Source of the DNA: Sphingomonas sp. CL5.1
Lineage (GTDB): Bacteria > Pseudomonadota > Alphaproteobacteria > Sphingomonadales > Sphingomonadaceae
Direction: 5' to 3'
Assembly (NCBI RefSeq): GCF_013344685.1
Contig: NZ_CP050137.1
Location: forward strand, 3,155,001-3,219,000
Length of the DNA: 64,000 nucleotides
Shown here: positions 41,945 to 49,494 of the stretch, piece by piece
Numbering within the stretch: the stretch's first letter is position 1
How the letters are laid out: each line of letters starts with the position of its first letter
Translations under genes and position numbers: made by a program
Notes under the pieces: generated by a model
Database searches by the model: none
What the model was told of the DNA's origin: nothing
Seen by the model: the letters and a program-made list of their open reading frames with translations, nothing else

Positions 41945-42649
41945 ATGACTGATCTCACCGCTTTTCCGATCACCCGCCGCTGGCCCGCCGAGCATCCCGA
42001 TCGCATCCAGCTCTATTCGCTCCCGACGCCCAACGGCGTTAAGGTCTCGATCATGCTGGAGGAGACCGGACTACCCTATGAGCCGCATCTGATCGATTTC
42101 GGGAACAACGACCAGAAAACACCTGAATTCACATCGTTAAATCCCAATGGCAAGATACCCGCGATCATCGATCCGAACGGGCCGCACGGCAAGCCGCTGG
42201 GCCTGTTCGAGAGCGGTGCGATCCTGCTCTATCTGGCCGACAAATCGGGACGGTTCATCCCAGCCGATCCGGCCGGCCGCTGGCATACGGTGCAATGGGT
42301 GATGTTCCAGATGGGCGGAGTCGGCCCGATGCTCGGCCAACTCGGTTTCTTCAACAAATTCGTCGGCAAGGAGTGGGAGGACAAGCGCCCGCTCCAGCGA
42401 TACGTCGATGAGGCGAAGCGGTTGCTTGGCGTGATGAACGGCGTGCTGGAGGGCAGGAACTGGTTCCTCGGCGAGGATTATACGATCGCCGATATCTCGA
42501 TGCTTGGCTGGATGCACAATCTCATCACCTTCTACGAGGCGCGCGAATTGGTGGAGTTCGACCGCTATGCCAATGTCGCGGCGTGGCTGGAGCGCGGCCT
42601 TGCCCGGCCGGCGGTGCAGCGCGGGCTGACGATCCCCGCGCGGGAGTGA
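41945..42649 (+). CDS. Glutathione S-transferase family protein, YfcG/YghU-like
   Basis: The 234-residue protein has a thioredoxin-fold N-terminus with Y-S-L-P-T-P-N-G-V-K-V near residue 24, N-P-N-G-K-I-P-A near residue 67 and E-S-G-A-I-L-L-Y-L-A. An all-helical C-terminal domain follows. The T-P-N-G motif without a catalytic cysteine is that of the YfcG/YghU group, which has disulfide reductase activity with glutathione. It stands alone with its own upstream region of 160 bases. Confidence 0.88.
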   Translation: MTDLTAFPITRRWPAEHPDRIQLYSLPTPNGVKVSIMLEETGLPYEPHLIDFGNNDQKTPEFTSLNPNGKIPAIIDPNGPHGKPLGLFESGAILLYLADKSGRFIPADPAGRWHTVQWVMFQMGGVGPMLGQLGFFNKFVGKEWEDKRPLQRYVDEAKRLLGVMNGVLEGRNWFLGEDYTIADISMLGWMHNLITFYEARELVEFDRYANVAAWLERGLARPAVQRGLTIPARE

Positions 42650-42653
42650 AGCG

Positions 42654-43088
42654 TCAGCCCCATGCGGAGCAGCGCGGGGGAAGGAGGTGTTTCACACCTT
42701 CCAGCCGGATGACGCGTTTGGTGGAGCAAATCGGCGCGGCGCTGAGGCGCATCCGGTGATGCGGTGCGCCGTCCGCCGGCGCGATCTCCACGTCGAGCGT
42801 GAAGCCGCGGCAATGCGCGATTGCGTGGGCGCGTAGCTGCTCCATCGCCGCGCGGGATTCGCCGACGTAGCAATCGGCGGCGGAGCGGCGCGTGATCCGC
42901 GCGTCGACCGGGAAGCCGAACAGCTCATACACGCCGCGCTCCCACACCATCTCGCCGCTGAGCAGATCGAACGACCAGCGCCCGCCGATCGTCCCGGCAT
43001 CGCTTCTCCAGCGATCGATCCGCGCCGCGCGCTCCGTCAATGGCCAACTGAACTGGAGCGGCAAGGGCGCGGGGAGTCGCATCCCCAT
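42654..43088 (-). CDS. Stand-alone PAS-fold protein, unknown function
   Basis: The 144-residue protein contains one PAS_3-like unit: the W-S-F-D-L-L-S-G-E-M-V-W-E-R-G-V-Y-E-L-F-G-F segment at about residues 38-60, later D-V-E-I-A-P-A-D-G and the closing strand around L-E-G-V-K. There is no kinase, HTH or GGDEF domain. ATG 43082, two codons in, is an alternative start. It is convergent with the GST gene, whose stop is only 4 bases from its own. A small sensory or binding protein is likely. Confidence 0.65.
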   Translation of the reverse strand: MGMRLPAPLPLQFSWPLTERAARIDRWRSDAGTIGGRWSFDLLSGEMVWERGVYELFGFPVDARITRRSAADCYVGESRAAMEQLRAHAIAHCRGFTLDVEIAPADGAPHHRMRLSAAPICSTKRVIRLEGVKHLLPPRCSAWG

Positions 43089-43161
43089 GTTTCTCGCATT
43101 GCGCGGGTTAACGAAACGTCACCATGTTCCCCTATCGTTCCGCTTCTGTTAGGGAGGTTGC

Positions 43162-44535
43162 ATGGCCAAGATCCAGAAGCGTTTCGTTTGCCAATCCTGC
43201 GGGTCGGTCACGTCGCGGTGGCAGGGGCAATGCCTCGATTGCTCGGAATGGAACACGTTGGTCGAGGAGGCGCCAGCGATCGTCACGCCGTTCCAGGCCA
43301 AGCACAACCTGCAAGGCGGCGGCCGTGCGATCGCGCTGGTCGGGCTGGACGCGGAGGTTGCGCTGCCCGCGCGGCTGGCCAGCGGCATCGCGGAGCTGGA
43401 TCGCGCGCTGGGCGGCGGTTTCGTCGAAGGGTCCGCGACGCTGATCGGCGGCGATCCGGGGATCGGTAAGTCGACCTTGCTGCTTCAGGCGGCGGCGCGG
43501 ATGGCGCTGGCGGGCGCGCATGTCGCCTATGTCTCGGGCGAGGAAGCGGCCGATCAGGTGCGGCTGCGCGCGCGGCGGCTGGGGCTGGGCGCGGCGCCGG
43601 TGCAACTCGCCGCCGCCACTTCGGTCCGCGATATCCTGACGACGCTAGGGCAGGGGCGGCCGCCAGCGCTGCTCGTCATCGATTCGATCCAGACGATGCA
43701 CTCCGACCTGATCGAGGGCGCGCCCGGCACGGTCAGCCAGGTCCGCGCCTCCGCGCAGGAACTGATCCGCTTCGCCAAGGAGCGCGGCACGGCGCTGGTG
43801 CTGGTCGGCCATGTCACCAAGGACGGCACGATCGCCGGCCCGCGCGTGCTGGAACATATGGTCGACACGGTGCTGTCGTTCGAGGGCGAGCGCAGCCACC
43901 AATATCGCATCCTGCGCGCGATCAAGAACCGTTTCGGCGGCACCGACGAGATCGGCGTGTTCGCGATGCAGTCCGAGGGTCTGGCCGAAGTTTCAAATCC
44001 TTCCGCGCTGTTCCTGACACAGCGTGAGGAGGGCGTGACCGGCACCACCGTTTTCCCCGCGCTGGAGGGGACGCGGCCGGTGCTGGTGGAGATACAGGCG
44101 CTGGTCGTCCGGCTGGCGAGCGGGGCGACGCCGCGCCGGGCGGTGGTCGGCTGGGATTCCGGGCGGCTGGCGATGATTCTCGCGGTGCTGGAGGCGCGGT
44201 GCGGGCTGAGCTTCTCCTCCGCCGAAGTCTATCTCAACATCGCCGGTGGCTATCGCGTGCAGGATCCGGCGGCGGACCTCGCGGTGGCGGCGGCGCTCGT
44301 CTCCGCGCTCAGCGAGCGGCCGGTGCCGGCGGAGGCGGTGGCATTCGGCGAGATCGCGCTGTCTGGCGAGGTGCGCCCCGTCGCGCATGGCGCATTGCGG
44401 CTCAAGGAGGCGGGCAAGCTTGGCTTCGAGCGCGCGCTGGTGCCCGCCGCGATCGCGGGCGAGAAAAGCGAGCTGCGGCTCGCCGGCTTCCGCACGCTCG
44501 GCCAATTCGTTGACCATATGCTGGGGCGCGGGTAG
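43162..44535 (+). CDS. radA: DNA repair protein RadA (Sms)
   Basis: The 457-residue protein has an N-terminal zinc finger (C-Q-S-C then C-L-D-C). The RecA-like ATPase has Walker A G-G-D-P-G-I-G-K-S-T near residue 93 and the RadA-specific K-N-R-F-G motif. A Lon-like C-terminal domain includes the P-A-D-L-A region. RadA drives branch migration of recombination intermediates. cvpA follows 39 bases downstream, an order seen in other alphaproteobacteria. Confidence 0.96.
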   Translation: MAKIQKRFVCQSCGSVTSRWQGQCLDCSEWNTLVEEAPAIVTPFQAKHNLQGGGRAIALVGLDAEVALPARLASGIAELDRALGGGFVEGSATLIGGDPGIGKSTLLLQAAARMALAGAHVAYVSGEEAADQVRLRARRLGLGAAPVQLAAATSVRDILTTLGQGRPPALLVIDSIQTMHSDLIEGAPGTVSQVRASAQELIRFAKERGTALVLVGHVTKDGTIAGPRVLEHMVDTVLSFEGERSHQYRILRAIKNRFGGTDEIGVFAMQSEGLAEVSNPSALFLTQREEGVTGTTVFPALEGTRPVLVEIQALVVRLASGATPRRAVVGWDSGRLAMILAVLEARCGLSFSSAEVYLNIAGGYRVQDPAADLAVAAALVSALSERPVPAEAVAFGEIALSGEVRPVAHGALRLKEAGKLGFERALVPAAIAGEKSELRLAGFRTLGQFVDHMLGRG

Positions 44536-44574
44536 CGCCTTCCGTGCCTGCCCTCCTTGCCCGAAGCGGACCCG

Positions 44575-45129
44575 ATGAACCTCAACGGCGTTGATATCCT
44601 CGTATTGATCGCGGTCGGAGGCAGCGCCCTGCTCGGCATCAAGCGCGGTTTCGTGACAGAGGTGCTGGCACTGTTCGCATGGGTGGCGATGGTCTTCGCG
44701 CTGAAATTCTTCCACCTGCCACTGGCGAAGGTGCTGGCCGGGATCGTGGGCACGGCTTCCGGCGCGGCGGTGCTGGCCTTCGCGCTGCTGGCGGGCGTCA
44801 CCTATTTCCTCGGACGGATGGTCGCCAATGCGATCGGCGCGCGGGTGCGCAGTTCGGCGGTCGGCCCGATCGACCGGGCGCTGGGCTTCGGCTTCGGCGC
44901 GCTCAAGGGGCTGATCCTCTCCAGCCTCGCGTTCCTGCTGGTGGTGCTGGTGCTCGACACGATCGGCGGCGGGCGGACGCACCGCCCGGCGTGGCTGACC
45001 GGCGCACGCACCTATCAATTGCTCAACGCGACCAGCGCCGGGATCGCCGATTTCGTCGACCGCCGTCGGCGTGGCGAGCCGGTGTTCGGCACCTATGTGC
45101 CGTCCGGCAACGCGGACGACGGGGCATGA
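44575..45129 (+). CDS. cvpA: CvpA family inner-membrane protein
   Basis: The 184-residue protein starts at ATG 44575. It has four hydrophobic segments, with the family N-terminus N-G-V-D-I-L-V-L-I-A, G-I-K-R-G-F-V-T-E-V near residue 25 and R-A-L-G-F-G-F-G-A-L-K-G near residue 105. CvpA is named for colicin V production; newer work in other bacteria ties it to envelope stress and bile or deoxycholate resistance. purF, its usual partner, does not follow here. Its stop overlaps the next start (ATGA). Confidence 0.9.
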   Translation: MNLNGVDILVLIAVGGSALLGIKRGFVTEVLALFAWVAMVFALKFFHLPLAKVLAGIVGTASGAAVLAFALLAGVTYFLGRMVANAIGARVRSSAVGPIDRALGFGFGALKGLILSSLAFLLVVLVLDTIGGGRTHRPAWLTGARTYQLLNATSAGIADFVDRRRRGEPVFGTYVPSGNADDGA

Positions 45130-45554
45130 ACGCGCCGCTCTACAACGAACGCATATTGCGGCTGACCACCGAGGTGCCGGATCGCCGGCTGGCCGCGCCG
45201 ATGGCGTCGAGCGAGAAACGCTCGCCGGTCTGTGGCAGCCGGGTGACGGTGGACGTGAACCTCGACGCGAGCGGGCGGGTCGGCGAGATCGGGATGCTGG
45301 TCAGTGCCTGCGCGCTGGGGCAGGCGTCGTCCGCGTTGCTCGCGGCGCATGTCGTCGGGCGGTCGCCGGGCGAGCTTGCCGCCGCGCGCGACGCGCTGGC
45401 CGCCTGGCTGGCGGGAGCCGGCGCGCCGCCCGACTGGCCCGGCCTCGACGTCTTCGCGCCCGCGCTGTCCCACACCGCGCGCCACCCGGCGATCCGCCTC
45501 GCGTTCGAGGCGGCGGCGGAGGCGGCCGCGCGGGCGCGAGGCACCGCCGGATGA
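45126..45554 (+). CDS. IscU/NifU-like scaffold protein with third ligand cysteine missing
   Basis: The 142-residue protein resembles the IscU/NifU N-terminal fold, with cysteines at C36 (S-P-V-C-G-S-R-V) and C62 (S-A-C-A-L-G-Q-A-S). The third cluster cysteine expected near residue 115-120 is absent; the segment reads T-A-R-H-P-A-I-R-L. The gene overlaps cvpA and the antiporter gene with ATGA junctions, so it is part of that operon. It could be a degenerate scaffold or a regulator or carrier. Confidence 0.72.
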   Translation: MNAPLYNERILRLTTEVPDRRLAAPMASSEKRSPVCGSRVTVDVNLDASGRVGEIGMLVSACALGQASSALLAAHVVGRSPGELAAARDALAAWLAGAGAPPDWPGLDVFAPALSHTARHPAIRLAFEAAAEAAARARGTAG

Positions 45555-47314
45555 GCGATCCCGGCGCCACCTCGCTGCTGCGCGACGGTTTCATCCTGCT
45601 CGGCGCGGGGTTGGGCTTCGTCCTGCTGTTCCGCCGGCTCGGACTGGGCGCGACGCTGGGTTATCTGGTCGCGGGCGCGGTGGTCGGCCCGCAATTGCTC
45701 GGCCTCGTCGGCGACGCCGAATCGAAGATGGGGATCGCCGAACTTGGCATCACGCTGCTGCTGTTCGTCGTCGGGCTGGAGCTGAACCCGTCGCGCCTGT
45801 GGCGGATGAAGCGAGATATCTTCGGCTTCGGGTTGATTCAGGTGATCGCCTGCGGACTGGCGATCAGCGCGATCATCGCGGTGTTCGCGCATTTCTCGCT
45901 CCCTGCCGCGCTGGCGCTCGGTCTGCCGCTCGCGCTGTCGTCGACCGCACAGGTGCTGCCGATGCTCCAGTCGTCGGGCCGGCTGCGCACGCCGTTCGGG
46001 GAGCGTGCCTTCTCGATCCTGCTGTTCCAGGACCTGTCGATCATCCCGCTCATTACGATCATCACCGCGATGAGCCGTAATCCTGCTGATTCCGTCGGTC
46101 CGCCGGGCTGGCTGCTGGCGATCTACACCGTCGCGGCGATCACCGGGTTGATGGTCGCCGGCCGCTTCGTGCTGCGGCCGCTGTTCCGGGGCATCGGCAA
46201 TCTCGGCGAGCGCGAGATGTTCGTGTTCGCGGCGCTGTTCACCGTTATCGCCAGCGCCGCGCTGATGGAAGCGCTGGGCCTCTCCACCGCGCTCGGCGCG
46301 TTCGTCGCGGGCGTGATGCTGGCGGACAGTCCGTACCGGCACGAGCTGGAGGCCGATGTCGAGCCGTTCCGCTCGATCCTGCTCGGCCTGTTCTTCCTGA
46401 CGATCGGGATGATGCTCAACCTCCACGCGATCGCGGAGCGACCGCTGTTCGTGGTGACGATGGCGCTGGCGCTGATCGCGACCAAGACGCTGGTGATCTT
46501 TCTGATCGCATTGGCGTTCCGCATGAACTGGCGGGCGGCGCTCGCGCTCGGTGTCCTGCTGAGCCAGGGCGGCGAGTTCGGCTTCGTGCTGTTCGCGCAG
46601 GCGACCAACGCCTATCTCGTCGCGCCGGAGGCGGCGTCGCTGTTCGGCGCGATCGTCACCCTGTCGATGGCGACGACGCCGTTCCTGATGATGGCCACGC
46701 GGCGGCTGCGCGAGCAGCCCGCGCGCGACGATGAGGAGCGCGAGGGGCCGAGCGCGGACGGCGCCAACGCGCTGGTGGTGGGATACGGGCGGTTCGGCCA
46801 GACGGTCGGCCAGATTCTTCTCGCAAGCGACATTCCCGTCACGCTGATCGACACCGATATCGAGATGATCGACGTCGCCGCCGAATTCGGTGCCAAGGTC
46901 TATTATGGCGACGGCACGCGGCTCGACGTGCTGCGACAGGCGGGCGCGGCCGAGGCGGAGCTGATCCTGTTCTGTATCGATGGCGACCAGATCGCCCCCG
47001 ACATCCTGGAGGGCGTGCACGAGGCTTTCCCCGATGCCGCGATCTACGTGCGCGCCTATGACCGTCGCGCGCTGGTGAAGCTCAAGGGTGGGCCGGCGAA
47101 GCTGGTGGTGCGCGAAGTGCTCGAATCCGCCGTGCGGATGGCCCGGCATGCGCTCGAGGAGTTGGGCATCGACAAGGAAGAGATCGACCGCGCGGAGCAG
47201 ATGTATCGCGCGCGCGACAAGGAACGGCTGCGCCTCCAGATCGAGGCTGGTGGCGACATGCGCGCGGCGCGCGCCGATGTCGCGCAACAGGTGCCATGGG
47301 GGAACGGGAAATGA
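45551..47314 (+). CDS. CPA2-type cation:proton antiporter with TrkA-N domain (KefB/KefC-like)
   Basis: The 587-residue protein has about 12 membrane segments over the first ~380 residues. They include the family motif L-L-L-F-V-V-G-L-E-L near residue 70 and G-L-S-T-A-L-G-A-F-V-A-G. A cytoplasmic Rossmann TrkA-N domain follows (G-Y-G-R-F-G-Q-T-V-G near residue 415) with a long acidic tail. KefB/KefC are glutathione-gated K+ efflux systems. Here gating by glutathione is only inferred; a Na+ or K+/H+ exchanger is possible. Confidence 0.9.
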   Translation: MSDPGATSLLRDGFILLGAGLGFVLLFRRLGLGATLGYLVAGAVVGPQLLGLVGDAESKMGIAELGITLLLFVVGLELNPSRLWRMKRDIFGFGLIQVIACGLAISAIIAVFAHFSLPAALALGLPLALSSTAQVLPMLQSSGRLRTPFGERAFSILLFQDLSIIPLITIITAMSRNPADSVGPPGWLLAIYTVAAITGLMVAGRFVLRPLFRGIGNLGEREMFVFAALFTVIASAALMEALGLSTALGAFVAGVMLADSPYRHELEADVEPFRSILLGLFFLTIGMMLNLHAIAERPLFVVTMALALIATKTLVIFLIALAFRMNWRAALALGVLLSQGGEFGFVLFAQATNAYLVAPEAASLFGAIVTLSMATTPFLMMATRRLREQPARDDEEREGPSADGANALVVGYGRFGQTVGQILLASDIPVTLIDTDIEMIDVAAEFGAKVYYGDGTRLDVLRQAGAAEAELILFCIDGDQIAPDILEGVHEAFPDAAIYVRAYDRRALVKLKGGPAKLVVREVLESAVRMARHALEELGIDKEEIDRAEQMYRARDKERLRLQIEAGGDMRAARADVAQQVPWGNGK

Positions 47315-47643
47315 ATCTGCTGATGATCCTCGCCGCGCTGTCCGGCGCGCTGGCGGTGGCGGCCGGGGCGTTCGGCGCGCATGGCGCTAGCGGCGCGGCG
47401 GCGGAGTGGCTCAAGACCGGGGCGCATTATCAGCTCGTCCACGCGGTCGCGGCGCTGGTCGCGCTGCGGCTGGAGGCGCGCGGGCCGGCATGGCTGTTCG
47501 TCGCGGGTGGCGCGCTGTTCGCGGCGACGCTCTATCTGATGGCGCTCGGCGCGCCGCGCTGGTTCGGCGCGATCACGCCGATCGGGGGCACCTTGCTGAT
47601 CGCCGGCTGGCTATGGCTCGCGTGGAACGGGCTTCGAGGGTGA
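47311..47643 (+). CDS. DUF423 family small membrane protein
   Basis: The 110-residue protein starts with ATG overlapping the antiporter stop. Four hydrophobic segments and the family sequence G-A-F-G-A-H-G near residue 23, then H-Y-Q-L-V-H-A, then P-I-G-G-T-L-L-I-A-G-W identify DUF423 (YwdK-like). Function unknown. It is the last gene of the radA-to-DUF423 run. Confidence 0.9.
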   Translation: MNLLMILAALSGALAVAAGAFGAHGASGAAAEWLKTGAHYQLVHAVAALVALRLEARGPAWLFVAGGALFAATLYLMALGAPRWFGAITPIGGTLLIAGWLWLAWNGLRG

Positions 47644-47644
47644 A

Positions 47645-48736
47645 TCAGGCGGCGAGAAATGCCTCGACCGCGGCAAGATCCACGTCGCGATCGAGATAGG
47701 TCTGCCCGATCCCCCGCGCGAGCAGGAAGGGGATGCGTCCGGCGCTGGCCTTCTTGTCGTGACGCATATGTTCGATCAACCGCGCTGCCGGCGCGCCGAT
47801 ACCGGCCGCGTCGAGACCGTCCGGCAACCCGACCGCGCGCCAGTGCGCCGCGACTCGCGCGGCATCCTCGGCGGGGCACAACCCCCGCGCGGCGGAGAAA
47901 CCGAACGCCAGCGCGCAGCCCGCCGCGACGCCCTCGCCGTGCAGCAGCCGGTCGGAGAAGCCCGCCTCCGCCTCGAGCGCATGGCCGAAGGTGTGGCCGA
48001 GGTTAAGCAGCGCGCGCCGCCCGGATGTCTCGAACTCGTCGTCCCCGACGATCCGCGCCTTGGCGGCGACCGAATGGGCAATGGCATAGGTGCGCGCCTC
48101 GGCATCGCCCGCGAGCAGCCGCGCGCCATTCTCCTCGCACCAGGCGAAGAAGGCCACATCGTCGATCAGGCCATATTTCACCACCTCGGCATAGCCGGCG
48201 CGAAGCTGGCGCGCGGGGAGCGTATCGAGCACGTCGGGATCGATCAGCACCATCTTCGGCTGGTGGAAGGCGCCGATCAGGTTCTTGCCGGCACGGGTGT
48301 TGATCCCGGTCTTGCCGCCGACCGACGAATCGACCTGCGCGAGCAATGTCGTCGGCACCTGCACGAAGCCGCAGCCGCGTTTCAGGATCGCGGTGGCGAA
48401 GCCGACGAGATCGCCGATCACCCCGCCGCCCAGCGCCACGACATGATCGCCGCGCTCGACGCCGATATCGAGCAGCCAGTCGCACAGCGCCTCCAGGGTC
48501 GCCCAGCTTTTCGATCCCTCGCCGGCCGGAAGGACGATCGCTTCGCTGCGCAGGCCGGCCGCGTCCAGCGACGCGCGCAGGGTGGCGAGATGGCCCGCGA
48601 CATTCTCGTCCGCGACAATCACGATCGGGCGCCCCCGCGCGATCGGTGCGAGATGCTCGCCGGCGCGGGCGAGCAGCCCGGATTCGATGATCACCGGATA
48701 GCTGCGCGCACCCAGTTCAATCTTCACCACGCTCAC
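47645..48736 (-). CDS. aroB: 3-dehydroquinate synthase
   Basis: The 363-residue protein starts at GTG, overlapping the aroK stop. The NAD-binding segment A-L-G-G-G-V-I-G-D-L-V-G-F and zinc-site residues in E-V-V-K-Y-G-L-I, L-N-L-G-H-T-F-G-H-A and H-G-E-G-V-A are all present. It makes dehydroquinate from DAHP in the shikimate pathway. aroK-aroB in this order is a common operon. Confidence 0.97.
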   Translation of the reverse strand: MSVVKIELGARSYPVIIESGLLARAGEHLAPIARGRPIVIVADENVAGHLATLRASLDAAGLRSEAIVLPAGEGSKSWATLEALCDWLLDIGVERGDHVVALGGGVIGDLVGFATAILKRGCGFVQVPTTLLAQVDSSVGGKTGINTRAGKNLIGAFHQPKMVLIDPDVLDTLPARQLRAGYAEVVKYGLIDDVAFFAWCEENGARLLAGDAEARTYAIAHSVAAKARIVGDDEFETSGRRALLNLGHTFGHALEAEAGFSDRLLHGEGVAAGCALAFGFSAARGLCPAEDAARVAAHWRAVGLPDGLDAAGIGAPAARLIEHMRHDKKASAGRIPFLLARGIGQTYLDRDVDLAAVEAFLAA

Positions 48737-49275
48737 TTGCCGATCGCCTCCAATATCGCCCGGACGGTAACGTCATGCGGCACGTTGTTGCTCGGCACGC
48801 GGACATGCGCCTGCGCGTAGAGCGGATTGCGCACCGCCGCCAGTTCGCGCAGCACCTGCGCGGGGTCCTTGCCGACCAGCAGCGGGCGGTGGCCGCGTTT
48901 GCGCACGCGCTCCACCAGCACCTCGATCGAGGCGTCGAGCCACACCGCCATCGCCTCCGTCAGGATCAGCGCGCGCGTCTCCTGGTTGACGAAGGCGCCG
49001 CCGCCCGTGGCGATCACCTTTGGCGCGCCGTCCATCAGCCGCGCGATCACCCGGCGCTCGCCATCGCGGAAATATTGCTCGCCATATTGGGCGAACATCT
49101 CCGCGATGGTCATCCCGGCCGCCTGCTCGATTTCCGTATCGGCATCGACGAAGGGCAGGCGGAGCCGCAGCGCCAGCCTTCGCCCGACGGTGGATTTGCC
49201 CGCGCCCATCAGCCCCACCAGCACGATCGGCTGGCCGGTCCAGACGGCCTGGGGCGGGGCGGGGCTTTGCAACAT
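48733..49275 (-). CDS. aroK: Shikimate kinase
   Basis: The start is taken at ATG 49275 (180 residues); a longer frame to 49314 has no added support. The P-loop G-L-M-G-A-G-K-S-T-V-G is near residue 20, the shikimate-binding D-x-D is in F-V-D-A-D-T-E-I, and G-G-G-A-F binds the substrate. It phosphorylates shikimate. It is coupled to aroB and divergent from the small membrane protein gene. Confidence 0.95.
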   Translation of the reverse strand: MLQSPAPPQAVWTGQPIVLVGLMGAGKSTVGRRLALRLRLPFVDADTEIEQAAGMTIAEMFAQYGEQYFRDGERRVIARLMDGAPKVIATGGGAFVNQETRALILTEAMAVWLDASIEVLVERVRKRGHRPLLVGKDPAQVLRELAAVRNPLYAQAHVRVPSNNVPHDVTVRAILEAIGK

Positions 49276-49356
49276 CGTCAGCGCGGCTATACAGCGCAGC
49301 GGCGTGGAGGCCATAGTGGACGTGGCCGGGTTCTCGCGTCGGACAGGATAGGTGTG

Positions 49357-49494
49357 ATGTCACGATTGATCGTCTCGCTGGTGGTGCTGTTGGTGATCGT
49401 GATCGGCGCGCTGTTCTTCTTCGCCGGCCGCGCCGGTGAAAAGCCGACGGCGCGGATCGAAAAGGCGGTCGAGCTTGGCAATCTCGCGAGTTAA
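49357..49494 (+). CDS. Small single-pass membrane protein, unknown
   Basis: The 45-residue product has one strongly hydrophobic helix (residues 4-23) followed by a basic, polar tail. The ATG follows GGATAGGTGTG, a modest ribosome-binding region. It overlaps the following secreted-protein gene, suggesting co-expression. No family is recognised. Confidence 0.6.
   Translation: MSRLIVSLVVLLVIVIGALFFFAGRAGEKPTARIEKAVELGNLAS

Noticed and set aside
45140..47287. Long antisense frame over the IscU-like and antiporter genes
   Set aside because: Same codon-bias shadow; the sense strand encodes a clear CPA2 antiporter.
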